From JBCBXA01 sp039816825 (lineage in GTDB: Bacteria > Pseudomonadota > Alphaproteobacteria > Rhizobiales > Rhizobiaceae), in NCBI GenBank assembly GCA_039816825.1, contig JBCBXA010000040.1:1-23367 (forward strand): 23,367 nucleotides of DNA. Direction: 5' to 3'. Shown here piece after piece: positions 6,145 through 13,861 of this stretch; the first letter of the stretch is position 1, and each line of letters opens with the position of its first letter. The position numbers were made by a program, and so were the translations under genes. The notes under the pieces are model-generated. The model was not told the DNA's origin and did no database searches. It was given only the letters and a program-made list of their open reading frames with translations.

Positions 6145-7479
6145 ATGGAAGAGACGACTGCCGAACTTGCCGCAACCCTGACCGATGGTTCTGTTTTTCA
6201 ATGGTTGGCGGAAACCAGCGAGTTTCTGCTTCGCCCCTGGTCGCTCTACCAACTGCTCATCGTCCTCGCCGCGTTTGGCCTTGCCCATGTGTTGGGCAAG
6301 CCGCTTGAGACCCGCCTCGAAGGTTGGGCACGAGGCCTGAAAACCTCACCGCATATTCTTCGCCTTATCGTCGCTGTGATGCGACGCACGCGGCTTGTCC
6401 TGTTCATCGCCCTGCTCGCGATCGGCTTTGCAGTGCTGCAGGAAATCACATGGTCAAGCCGATCTTATCTGATTGGCGTTGTGCTGCGCCTTGCTTTGGC
6501 TTGGCTGGCAATATCGGTTGCCAGCAGAATCATTCGCTCCCGGTTCACGTCTCGCGTGTTTGCCCTGGTTGTCTGGGGATTCTTTGCAGCGTCCCTGCTG
6601 GGCGTTACCGGCGACATCGCAGCAGCCCTGGATGCAGCTGCCTTCGAGATTGGCGATATTCGTCTGTCGGCACTGACGGTTCTGAAGGCGGCCATCTTCA
6701 CAACAATTGCGCTTTGGCTTGCCACGACGACGGGCAACTTCCTTGATGACCGGGTCCAGCGCATAGAGGACATGACGCCTTCGTTCCGGGTTCTAATCGG
6801 CAAGGTTCTGAAAATCGGGCTTCTGGCCGTTGCTCTCCTTGTGTCCCTGTCTGCCGTTGGCATTGATCTCACGGCCTTCGCCGTGTTCTCGGGCGCTGTG
6901 GGTGTCGGGCTTGGCTTTGGTCTTCAGAAAGTCGTTTCCAACTTTATTTCGGGGATCATCATACTGCTCGATAAGAGCATCAAACCGGGCGACACCATCA
7001 CGTTGGGGGATACTTTCGGCTGGATCCGTGAGCTTAGAGCGCGCTTTGTTTCAGTGGTGACGCGTGATGGTCGTGAGTTCCTGATCCCGAACGAAGACTT
7101 CATCACACAGCAGGTAATCAACTGGTCCTTCACGGATGAGCTTGTGCGCCTCGACGTGCATTTCGGGGTCTCTTACTCGTCCGACCCGCATCAGGTGATA
7201 GATCTCGCCAAACAGGCCGCCGCCAAACTGGATCGGGTGCTGAGCACACAGAAGCCGGTTTGCTGGATGACGGGCTTTGGCGACTCCTCCCTCGACTTCA
7301 TTTTGCGGTTCTGGATTTCCGACCCGCAAAACGGGCTGACCAATATTCGTGGACAGGTTCTCATCGCGCTTTGGGACACGTTCAAGGAGAACGGGGTGGA
7401 GTTCCCCTTCCCTCACCGCGAGATCATCATGCGCACGCCGGTGGAAATCACCGACGCTCGTGGCACGGCAAAGGCCTAG
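6145..7479 (+). CDS. MscS-family mechanosensitive ion channel
   Basis: An inner-membrane channel of 444 residues that would open under membrane tension and release solutes during hypo-osmotic shock. Several hydrophobic helices occupy residues ~35-240. The pore helix and following beta domain are diagnostic: VFSGAVGVGLGFGLQKVVSN, then GIIILLDKSIKPGDTI (about residues 250-285). The cytoplasmic vestibule follows to residue ~430, with VVTRDGREFLIPNEDFITQQ. It is longer than E. coli MscS (286 residues) because of additional N-terminal membrane helices, as in many alphaproteobacterial paralogues. The ATG at 6145 has no strong ribosome-binding site. Copy 1 of the MITE-like element lies 39 bp upstream, so its promoter may have been altered or supplied by the element. 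The eamA-type gene follows after 6 bp. Confidence 0.93.
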   Translation: MEETTAELAATLTDGSVFQWLAETSEFLLRPWSLYQLLIVLAAFGLAHVLGKPLETRLEGWARGLKTSPHILRLIVAVMRRTRLVLFIALLAIGFAVLQEITWSSRSYLIGVVLRLALAWLAISVASRIIRSRFTSRVFALVVWGFFAASLLGVTGDIAAALDAAAFEIGDIRLSALTVLKAAIFTTIALWLATTTGNFLDDRVQRIEDMTPSFRVLIGKVLKIGLLAVALLVSLSAVGIDLTAFAVFSGAVGVGLGFGLQKVVSNFISGIIILLDKSIKPGDTITLGDTFGWIRELRARFVSVVTRDGREFLIPNEDFITQQVINWSFTDELVRLDVHFGVSYSSDPHQVIDLAKQAAAKLDRVLSTQKPVCWMTGFGDSSLDFILRFWISDPQNGLTNIRGQVLIALWDTFKENGVEFPFPHREIIMRTPVEITDARGTAKA

Positions 7480-7485
7480 GCAAAC

Positions 7486-8358
7486 TTGGTAGACGCTGTC
7501 GGAAAAGCCTCGCTCATCATGGTGGCGGGCATGATGTTCATCCCGCTGGGCGACACATTCGCAAAACTGTTGATCGCAGCGACGCCCTACTCCGTCGAGC
7601 TGATCGCCTGGGCGCGCTTCGTTGTGGGGGCCGTGCTCGCTGTTCCCATCGCTCTTGGTATCGGCCATTGGAAAGGCGTCACAAGATGGTTTGTGCCCGC
7701 CTGCATTTTGCGCGGCACCATCCTTGCCAGTGCGATCTTCATGATCATCACATCGCTCAACACCATACCGCTCGCCCTCGCATTCGGCGCGTTCTTCATA
7801 GGGCCGAGCGTGGCAACACTGGTGGCGTGGCTGCTGCTGAAGGAAAGCGTGCGAACGATTGAATGGCTGGCCATCGCCATAGGCTTTCTTGGCGTGGTGC
7901 TCGTGGTTCAACCCGGACGCGATTTCGAGATCGGCTTTCTATACGCCCTCGGCGCCGGAGTGATGTACGGCATTTTCAACGCTGCCACGCGCTGGACCCG
8001 CCCAGTCGGACCACCCATGGCGCAGCTGGCCGGCCAGTTGGTGGTGGGAGCCGTGGTGCTCAGCCCCATAGTTTTTGAGGAGCTTCAATATGTCGAGCTG
8101 CAGGAGCCGTGGCTTTTGCTGGGTTCGGGCGTTGCGTCGGCCATCGGCAATCTGCTGGCCATCATAGCCTACAGCATGGCGCGGGCAGCCGTTCTGACGC
8201 CGCTGATCTACACCCAACTGATCAGCGCGACAGCCCTCACCATCCTGGTCTTCCATGACGAGTTGAACACTGCATCCCTGGTGGGCCTCGCCATCATTCT
8301 TCTGGCGGGGCTGCTTCCACGGCTCATTGGGAAAAGCCCTAGGGTCAGGACCCATTAA
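7486..8358 (+). CDS. EamA/DMT-family transporter with MITE-encoded C-terminus
   Basis: A drug/metabolite-type exporter of 290 residues with about ten predicted membrane helices in two EamA repeats (roughly residues 10-142 and 152-280). Features typical of the family include the LKESVRTIEWLAIAIGFLGV segment at the end of repeat one. The start is TTG at 7486, six bases after the mscS stop, with AGG five bases before it; an ATG at 7519 is the alternative. The last five residues, RVRTH, and the TAA stop are encoded by the left terminal repeat of MITE copy 2. Removing the element at its TA target would give ...GKSPS followed by TAA, so the original protein probably ended there. The change is beyond the last membrane helix and may be neutral. 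Substrate unknown. Confidence 0.88.
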   Translation: MVDAVGKASLIMVAGMMFIPLGDTFAKLLIAATPYSVELIAWARFVVGAVLAVPIALGIGHWKGVTRWFVPACILRGTILASAIFMIITSLNTIPLALAFGAFFIGPSVATLVAWLLLKESVRTIEWLAIAIGFLGVVLVVQPGRDFEIGFLYALGAGVMYGIFNAATRWTRPVGPPMAQLAGQLVVGAVVLSPIVFEELQYVELQEPWLLLGSGVASAIGNLLAIIAYSMARAAVLTPLIYTQLISATALTILVFHDELNTASLVGLAIILLAGLLPRLIGKSPRVRTH

Positions 8359-8605
8359 TCTGATTGGATTGGCGTCTGATATGACAAGATATTCAAGGAA
8401 AAGACTGCAAAGCGGGCTGGCCGCCCGGTTCAAGTCTTTGACGCAAAAGATCGCCGTCAGAGCGGACGTCCTTCCGATGGGGTCACTTTGACCGGTGGAC
8501 GTTGTCGCGAAGGCTTGAAAGTCGACAGACTTCCATCGCCTTCGCTCCTCGCCACCGGGCAAATTGACTCCCACCAATGCAAACAGATTAATGGGTCCTG
8601 ACCCT
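8341..8605. mobile_element. MITE-like element, copy 2 (265 bp), inserted at the eamA/sulP junction
   Basis: Same length and orientation as copy 1, with perfect 22-bp terminal inverted repeats (left end AGGGTCAGGACCCATTAATC). TA lies at 8340-8341 and 8605-8606. It starts inside the eamA reading frame and ends 2 bp before the stop codon of the convergent SulP gene. Both copies hold an open minus-strand frame containing GGEERRRWKS and AIFCVKDLNRAASPLCSL, but there is no complete transposase. I regard the frame as incidental or a remnant. Confidence 0.9.
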
Positions 8606-8607
8606 AG

Positions 8608-10212
8608 CTAATGTCCATCCCCAAAGCGGCCTGGAATGACGCCGTAGTCAACTGCCAGCGCGTATTCCGGATCATCGTCCGCATCAACCACCAGCTGGCC
8701 GGCCTTCGTGAGGAGTGCGTGGCAATCGCGGCTAAGGTGACGGAGCTGAATGTCGATGTTCTGCTGACGGTATTTCGCTGCAACCGACTCGATGGCGTTC
8801 AGCGCAGACTGGTCGACGACCCTGGAATACATGAAGTCGATGACCACGTGATCGGGATCATCGCGGGGCGTGAAGCTCTCGGAAAAGCCCTCCGCTGAAC
8901 CAAAGAAAAGCGGACCGATCACGCGGTAGACCTTGGTGCCCTCCGGCGTGACTTCCGCCTTGACCTGAATGCGCGTCGCATTCTGCCAGGCATACGCAAG
9001 GGAAGACGCGATAACGCCCACCACGACGGCGACTGCAAGGTCGGTCAAAACCGTGGTGACGGTCACGAGCACGATCACGAAAGCATCGACGCGCGGCACG
9101 CGGCGCATAATCTTGAATGAGTTCCAAGCAAAGGTGCCAATCACCACCATGAACATGACGCCGACCAGAGCCGGCAGCGGGATCTGCTCGATCAGACTTG
9201 AAGTGAACAGGATGAAGATCAGCAGGAACAGGGAGGCCGACAGTCCAGACAGGCGCTCGCGCCCGCCGGAGTTCACATTGATCATGGACTGACCAATCAT
9301 GGCGCAGCCCCCCATGCCGCCGAAAAAGCCAGTGGCCGTGTTCGCAGCGCCGAGAGCCAGACACTCCTGAGAGGCGCCACCCCGTGTCTCTGTGATTTCG
9401 TTGACGAGGTTGAGGGTCAGAAGCGACTCGATCAGGCCAATCGCTGCCAGGATGAGGGCGTATGGGAAGACGATGTAGAGCGTTTCCAGCGTCATCGGCA
9501 CGGCGGGAATATGAAATTGCGGCAAGCCACCTTCAATCGACGCCAGATCGCCCACCCTTGGAATATCCAGGTTCAGTGCGATCACGCCAACCGAGATGAT
9601 CACGATGGCCGCGAGGGGAGCGGGGACGGCCTTGGTCAGTTTGGGGAAGAACTGAATGATGCACATAGTGGCAACAATGAGCAGCAACATCAGCATGAGT
9701 TGCGTGCCCTGCATCCATTCCTTGGCGCCATCGGGCCCAACTTTGAATTGCTCAAGCTGGGCGAGAAAGATCACGATGGCGAGGCCGTTCACAAAGCCCA
9801 GCATGACCGGGTGCGGCACCATGCGGATAAATTTCCCGAGTCGCAGCGCGCCGGCCAGAAGCTGCAACAGCCCCATCAGGACGACCGCAGCGAACAGATA
9901 TTCAACGCCGTGCAGCGAGACCAGAGACACCATGACCACGGCCAGTGCACCCGTGGCGCCAGAGATCATGCCGGGTCGCCCGCCGAAGAGAGCGGTGATG
10001 AGGCCAACCATGAAGGCGGCATGGAGCCCGACCAGTGGGTGAACGCCAGCCACAAAGGAGAAAGCAACCGCTTCCGGCACCAATGCCAGAGCGACGGTAA
10101 GCCCGGATAGAATTTCAGTTTTTGCGGCTAGCGGCGAACGAAACGTCGCCGCCAGGTTCTGAAGCGGTGGGTAGTTCAAAGCAGTATCCGGAAGCAGGGC
10201 GCGAGCGCGCAT
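8608..10212 (-). CDS. SulP-family inorganic anion transporter with STAS domain
   Basis: An inner-membrane anion transporter of 534 residues, normal for SulP. The N-terminal sulfate-transporter signature is clear: EILSGLTVALALVPEAVAFS, then GLHAAFMVGLITALFGGRPG and MISGATGALAVVMVSL. Transmembrane helices continue to residue ~420, and a C-terminal STAS domain (about 430-520, VIDFMYSRVVDQSALNAIES) follows. Sulfate is the textbook substrate, but bicarbonate transporters of the BicA type belong to the same family and cannot be excluded. I chose ATG 10212 because AGGGCAAGG precedes it; a TTG at 10248 would add 12 residues without a good ribosome-binding site. The stop lies 2 bp from MITE copy 2. 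A small lipoprotein gene ends 85 bp upstream on the same strand and may share its transcript. Confidence 0.92.
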   Translation of the reverse strand: MRARALLPDTALNYPPLQNLAATFRSPLAAKTEILSGLTVALALVPEAVAFSFVAGVHPLVGLHAAFMVGLITALFGGRPGMISGATGALAVVMVSLVSLHGVEYLFAAVVLMGLLQLLAGALRLGKFIRMVPHPVMLGFVNGLAIVIFLAQLEQFKVGPDGAKEWMQGTQLMLMLLLIVATMCIIQFFPKLTKAVPAPLAAIVIISVGVIALNLDIPRVGDLASIEGGLPQFHIPAVPMTLETLYIVFPYALILAAIGLIESLLTLNLVNEITETRGGASQECLALGAANTATGFFGGMGGCAMIGQSMINVNSGGRERLSGLSASLFLLIFILFTSSLIEQIPLPALVGVMFMVVIGTFAWNSFKIMRRVPRVDAFVIVLVTVTTVLTDLAVAVVVGVIASSLAYAWQNATRIQVKAEVTPEGTKVYRVIGPLFFGSAEGFSESFTPRDDPDHVVIDFMYSRVVDQSALNAIESVAAKYRQQNIDIQLRHLSRDCHALLTKAGQLVVDADDDPEYALAVDYGVIPGRFGDGH

Positions 10213-10297
10213 TTGCCTTGCCCTACTCTGCACAACAGGATGCTTCAACCCCGAGGGTCAGTTGCGCTGTTGGCGAAATGCCTCGCCTCAGCAGCTG

Positions 10298-10558
10298 TTA
10301 TCGCTGCAGACCGTGGATAGCCGCGCGGACCTCAGTGCCCGTGATCAACGTGTAGTCGCCGCTTTTGACGGTTCTGACAGAGGCGGCAGCGATGGCGCTT
10401 GGCCGTCTGATCTGCACATCGTCATAGGCCGCCAGAAGCTCCTCCATGTTTTGTGGCACCATATTGGTGCCGGTTGGAGAAGTCGCGGCGCTTTGCCCAC
10501 CCGCCATGCAAGCCAAGAGCAGGCATGCGAGCGTTCCGCTCTTCAGAAGCTTGTTCAT
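10298..10558 (-). CDS. Small predicted lipoprotein (hypothetical)
   Basis: An 86-residue protein beginning MNKLLKSGTLACLLLACMAG. The basic start, hydrophobic core and the lipobox LLAC at Cys17 predict export and lipid attachment by signal peptidase II. The mature part is about 70 residues, with VQIRRPSAIAAASVRTVKSG near the middle; I do not recognise it. AGGGATGG lies ahead of the ATG. The start codon and ribosome-binding site fall inside an inverted repeat (separate entry). It lies 85 bp upstream of the SulP transporter on the same strand and is divergent from parE. The lipoprotein call is good; the function is unknown. Confidence 0.7.
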   Translation of the reverse strand: MNKLLKSGTLACLLLACMAGGQSAATSPTGTNMVPQNMEELLAAYDDVQIRRPSAIAAASVRTVKSGDYTLITGTEVRAAIHGLQR

Positions 10559-10611
10559 CGTTCCATCCCTGTATCGCCGGCCGCTTTGCGCGGCTCTCTG
10601 ATGGAATGAAC
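10553..10611 (-). promoter_or_regulatory. Inverted repeat in the lipoprotein 5' leader that covers the start codon
   Basis: In the minus-strand transcript GTTCATTCCATC (complement of 10600-10611) can pair with GATGGAACGATGAAC (complement of 10553-10567), with a two-base bulge. The right arm contains the ATG start and part of the ribosome-binding site. A second stem, GCCGC-GCAAA-GCGGC, lies between the arms. The structure would hide the start codon, which suggests translational control such as a thermosensor or protein-binding leader. The pairing is seen; regulation is inferred. Confidence 0.5.
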
Positions 10612-10834
10612 ATAGCGATCACGACTTAGGACGAAGTTTAACAACGGACCTCAATGCGGGAAGCGGTGAATCAATTCTGACGCTGTTTCAATGCGTTAAC
10701 CGGCCTTGTTGGCGGTTTGATTCACCTGTGTGACCGGCGGGTTAAGCGACCATGGCACCGCTCGCCTTGGCAGTCTGCATCGCTTAGCATGCAACAACTG
10801 ATTCTCGATACGCCAGGATGCGCCCCGAACCGCC
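10612..10834. promoter_or_regulatory. Divergent promoter region (lipoprotein / parE) with three GANTC sites
   Basis: This 223-bp stretch separates two divergent genes and must hold both promoters, but I could not pick out convincing -35/-10 boxes. GANTC, the CcrM methylation site of alphaproteobacteria, occurs at 10668, 10719 and 10800, where about one would be expected by chance. Confidence 0.4.
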
Positions 10835-12907
10835 ATGAACGACCTGTTTTCCGCCATACCTGATGAGCCAGCACCGAAGCCCCAAAGCAATGGCCAGGGA
10901 AATGCCCAAGGAAATACAAAGCCAAGTGTGGCCAAGACTGCGCCAAAGCCGAAGGAAGTTGCCAAGCCCAGCAAGGAAGCTGGCGGATACGACGCCGAGA
11001 GCATTCGGGTGCTGGAAGGTCTTGAGGCCGTCCGCATGCGCCCCGGCATGTATATCGGCGGCAAGGATGAGAAGGCTTACCACCACCTCTTCGCAGAGAT
11101 CATCGACAACTCGATGGATGAGGCTGTGGCCGGCCACGCAAGCTGGATCGAAGTGCACCTCAGCGATGACGGCTCACTGACCGTGACGGACAATGGCCGC
11201 GGCATTCCGGTTGAGCCCCACAGCCAGGTGAAGGGCAAAAGCACGCTGGAGGTGATTATGACCACCCTCCACGCGGGCGGTAAGTTCGACTCTGATGCCT
11301 ATGAGACTTCCGGCGGCCTGCACGGCGTGGGGGCCTCAGTGGTCAACGCGTTGTCCGATCGTATGACCGTTGAGGTGGCGCGCGACCGCGAACTGTGGCG
11401 ACAAACCTATGAGAAAGGCATTGCGCAAACCGGCGTGGAAAAGGTGGGTGCGGCGCCGAACCGTCGGGGTACGTCGGTAATCTTCCACCCTGACCCAGAG
11501 ATTTTTGGCCCGAGCATCAAGTTCGACCCGGGCCGCATCATGCGGATGGCGCAATCCAAGGCCTATCTGTTCGGCGGTGTTGAAGTGCGCTGGAGTTGCG
11601 ACGCCTCCCACGTTGATGAGACCAAAGGCGTCCCGGCCAAGCAGACGTTCCACTATCCAGGCGGTGTTCGAGATTTCCTCGAAAGCAAGCTCACCAAGGA
11701 ACGAAAAGTGACGCGCGAAGTGTTCTCGGGTTCTACGCCGAAGGCCAGTGGACACGGAGCCCTGCAATGGGCCGTGGCATGGTTTGCCGGTGATGGGTTT
11801 GTGAACTCCTATTGCAACACGGTCCCGACCCCGGATGGAGGCACGCATGAAGCAGGCCTGCGCCTAGCTCTCACAAGGGGCCTCAAGGCCTATGCCGAAT
11901 TGGTGCAGAACAAGCGCGGCTCGATCATCACGACCGATGATGTGATGACCTCTTCAGGCGCGATGTTGTCGGTCTACATTCGCGAACCGGAGTTCGTGGG
12001 CCAGACGAAGGATAAGCTGGCGACGGTGGAAGCCCAGAAAATCGTTGAGACCGCCGTCAGAGATCCGTTCGATCACTGGCTGGCGGCCTCCCCCGGTGAA
12101 GCGCAGAAACTGCTGGAATGGACGATCGAGCGCGCAGAAGAGCGCTTGCGTCGCCGAAAGGAAAAGGAAGTCAGCCGCGCGTCGGCCACGCGCAAGCTGC
12201 GCCTGCCAGGGAAGCTGGCCGATTGCTCGCAGAAGAGCGCCGATGGCGCAGAGATATTCATTGTGGAGGGCGACAGCGCCGGCGGGTCAGCCAAACAGGC
12301 GCGCAATCGCCACAATCAGGCCGTGCTGCCCCTGCGCGGTAAAATTCTAAACGTAGCCAATGCGAGCCGCGACAAGATCGCTGCGAACCAGCTTATCAAC
12401 GATCTCATTCTGGCGCTCGGGGTCGGCACGAAGTCCAAGTACAATGAACACGATCTTCGCTACGAGAAGGTCATCATCATGACGGATGCGGACGTGGATG
12501 GAGCGCATATCGCGTCTCTGCTGATCACCTTCTTCTATCAGGAGATGCGCCCCCTCATTGAAGGCGGTCACCTCTATCTGGCCGTGCCTCCGCTCTACCG
12601 CATTACGCAGGGCGCCAAGACGCTCTACGCCCGCGACGACGCCCACAAGGATGAGCTGGTGGAAACCGAGTTCACCGGTCGGGGCAAAGTGGATATTGGC
12701 CGGTTCAAGGGTCTTGGCGAGATGCTGCCAAAGCAGCTCAAGGAAACCACCATGGATCCGGCAAAACGCACCCTGTTGCGCGTCAACATCCGCTCCGATG
12801 AGCTCGACACTCGAAGATCTGTCGACCAGCTCATGGGAGCGAAAGCCGAAGGACGATTCCAGTTCATCCAGGAAAACGCTGAATTCGTTGACGAATTGGA
12901 CGTCTAG
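10835..12907 (+). CDS. parE: DNA topoisomerase IV subunit B
   Basis: The ATPase subunit of topoisomerase IV, which with ParC decatenates replicated chromosomes. The 690 residues comprise a poorly conserved Pro/Lys/Gln-rich N-terminal tail (residues 1-50), a GHKL ATPase domain (EIIDNSMDEA with the catalytic-base Glu, DNGRGIP, GGLHGVGASVVNALS), the transducer domain, and a TOPRIM domain with VEGDSAGGSA (Glu478) and TDADVDGAHI (Asp551, Asp553, Asp555). The C terminus GRFKGLGEMLPKQLKETTMD is the usual end of type IIA B subunits. The length without the ~170-residue GyrB insertion, and QARNRHNQAVLPLRGKILNV, favour ParE over GyrB. The ATG at 10835 has AGGA only about 15 bases upstream, so the exact start is uncertain within the tail. 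Confidence 0.96.
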   Translation: MNDLFSAIPDEPAPKPQSNGQGNAQGNTKPSVAKTAPKPKEVAKPSKEAGGYDAESIRVLEGLEAVRMRPGMYIGGKDEKAYHHLFAEIIDNSMDEAVAGHASWIEVHLSDDGSLTVTDNGRGIPVEPHSQVKGKSTLEVIMTTLHAGGKFDSDAYETSGGLHGVGASVVNALSDRMTVEVARDRELWRQTYEKGIAQTGVEKVGAAPNRRGTSVIFHPDPEIFGPSIKFDPGRIMRMAQSKAYLFGGVEVRWSCDASHVDETKGVPAKQTFHYPGGVRDFLESKLTKERKVTREVFSGSTPKASGHGALQWAVAWFAGDGFVNSYCNTVPTPDGGTHEAGLRLALTRGLKAYAELVQNKRGSIITTDDVMTSSGAMLSVYIREPEFVGQTKDKLATVEAQKIVETAVRDPFDHWLAASPGEAQKLLEWTIERAEERLRRRKEKEVSRASATRKLRLPGKLADCSQKSADGAEIFIVEGDSAGGSAKQARNRHNQAVLPLRGKILNVANASRDKIAANQLINDLILALGVGTKSKYNEHDLRYEKVIIMTDADVDGAHIASLLITFFYQEMRPLIEGGHLYLAVPPLYRITQGAKTLYARDDAHKDELVETEFTGRGKVDIGRFKGLGEMLPKQLKETTMDPAKRTLLRVNIRSDELDTRRSVDQLMGAKAEGRFQFIQENAEFVDELDV

Positions 12908-12983
12908 GACAACCAGCCTCACCGTCATGCCACCGTCATCAGACTCACCCTAAAGGAGTGATGTTCGAGGATGGGGAGCAAGC

Positions 12984-13847
12984 ATGGTTACCAAAACGGC
13001 TCCGGGTAACATCGCTAACATTGCGCCGAGCCGCCATCGAGCGCTGTTCATTTCAGACCTGCATCTTGGCATGCGAGGTTGCCAATCGGAGATGATCCTA
13101 GATTTCCTGAAGTACAATGATGCCGAAACGATCTATCTGGTCGGCGATATCTTTGACGGTTGGGCAATGCGTCGACGGATTTTTTGGCCACAGGCGCACA
13201 ATGATGTGGTGCAGAAACTCCTTCGCAAAGCGCGCCACGGTGCCAAAGTCATTTATGTGCCAGGCAATCACGACGAGGTTATGCGGAGCTATCTCGGAAC
13301 ACATTTTGGCGGTGTCGAGGTGGTGGATCGGATCGTTCATTCCACTGCGGATGGCAGAAAATTTCTGGTGATCCACGGCGATCAATTCGATCTCGTGGTC
13401 ATGAACCACCGTGTGCTCACGGCCATCGGAGACAGAGCATACGAAATCGCTCTTTGGACGAACCGACACTATAATCGTGTACGTCGAGCACTTGGTTTCC
13501 CTTACTGGTCGTTCTCGAAGTGGGCCAAGCATCAGGTGAAAAGAGCCGTGACCTTCATTGGTGACTTTGAAGAAGTATTGGCTGGCGAAGCCCGGAAAGC
13601 TGAGGTCGACGGAGTGATTTGCGGTCACATTCATCACGCGGTCATGCGTGCCATAGATGGCGTCGAGTATCTAAACACAGGAGACTGGGTTGAGAGCTGC
13701 ACGGCGATTGTGGAAGATGAGCATGGCGCACTACACCTCCTCAACTGGGCTGAAGAGATGGCCAATCGTCAAAAGTCGCAAGTGCTGCCTTGGCCTTTAA
13801 GACAGGTTACAACGGGTTCCTCCAAAACCGTCACTTTGCGGCCCTAG
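12984..13847 (+). CDS. LpxH-like UDP-2,3-diacylglucosamine diphosphatase family metallophosphoesterase
   Basis: A 287-residue calcineurin-like phosphoesterase. All metal-binding motifs are present: SDLHLG (Asp25, His27), GDIFDGW (Asp55, Asp58), GNHDE (Asn95, His96, Asp97), HGDQFD (His131) and CGHIHH (His215, His217). The GDIFDGW variant and the LWTNRHYNRVRRALG insertion are typical of the COG2908 group annotated as UDP-2,3-diacylglucosamine diphosphatases, which would act in lipid A synthesis at the inner membrane. Many alphaproteobacteria use LpxI for that step, so another substrate is possible. GGGGAG five bases before ATG 12984 supports the start. A second site AAAGGAG lies further up (12952-12958) before an out-of-frame ATG at 12961. 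Codon use looks slightly less GC-rich than in parE. Confidence 0.8.
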   Translation: MVTKTAPGNIANIAPSRHRALFISDLHLGMRGCQSEMILDFLKYNDAETIYLVGDIFDGWAMRRRIFWPQAHNDVVQKLLRKARHGAKVIYVPGNHDEVMRSYLGTHFGGVEVVDRIVHSTADGRKFLVIHGDQFDLVVMNHRVLTAIGDRAYEIALWTNRHYNRVRRALGFPYWSFSKWAKHQVKRAVTFIGDFEEVLAGEARKAEVDGVICGHIHHAVMRAIDGVEYLNTGDWVESCTAIVEDEHGALHLLNWAEEMANRQKSQVLPWPLRQVTTGSSKTVTLRP

Positions 13848-13861
13848 GGCCATGGCCCTAG
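13844..13861. repeat. Perfect 18-bp palindrome holding both convergent stop codons
   Basis: CTAGGGCCATGGCCCTAG is its own reverse complement. The plus-strand metallophosphoesterase stop (TAG, 13845-13847) and the minus-strand MFS stop (13858-13860) lie in its two arms. No T run follows on either strand, so it is not an ordinary terminator. It would give each transcript a short 3' hairpin. Confidence 0.7.

Noticed and set aside
5856..6146. Minus-strand frame inside MITE copy 1 (and its match in copy 2) as a transposase gene
   Set aside because: Under 100 residues with no DDE or HUH motif; about ten of the residues differ between copies for 19 base changes, giving no sign of purifying selection. 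Kept as a remnant at most.
7051..7911. Minus-strand 286-residue frame across the mscS-eamA junction
   Set aside because: Antisense to two clear membrane protein genes, with a His/Asp/Arg-rich composition typical of shadow frames.
5840..8606. The two MITE-like copies as a composite transposon carrying mscS and eamA
   Set aside because: The four ends each have their own TA and no larger target duplication was seen around the whole block, so two independent insertions are simpler.
12961..13095. A 44-codon leader frame with AAAGGAG before the metallophosphoesterase gene
   Set aside because: The spacing from AAAGGAG to ATG is only 2 bases, it overlaps the main gene out of frame, and the main ATG has its own good site.
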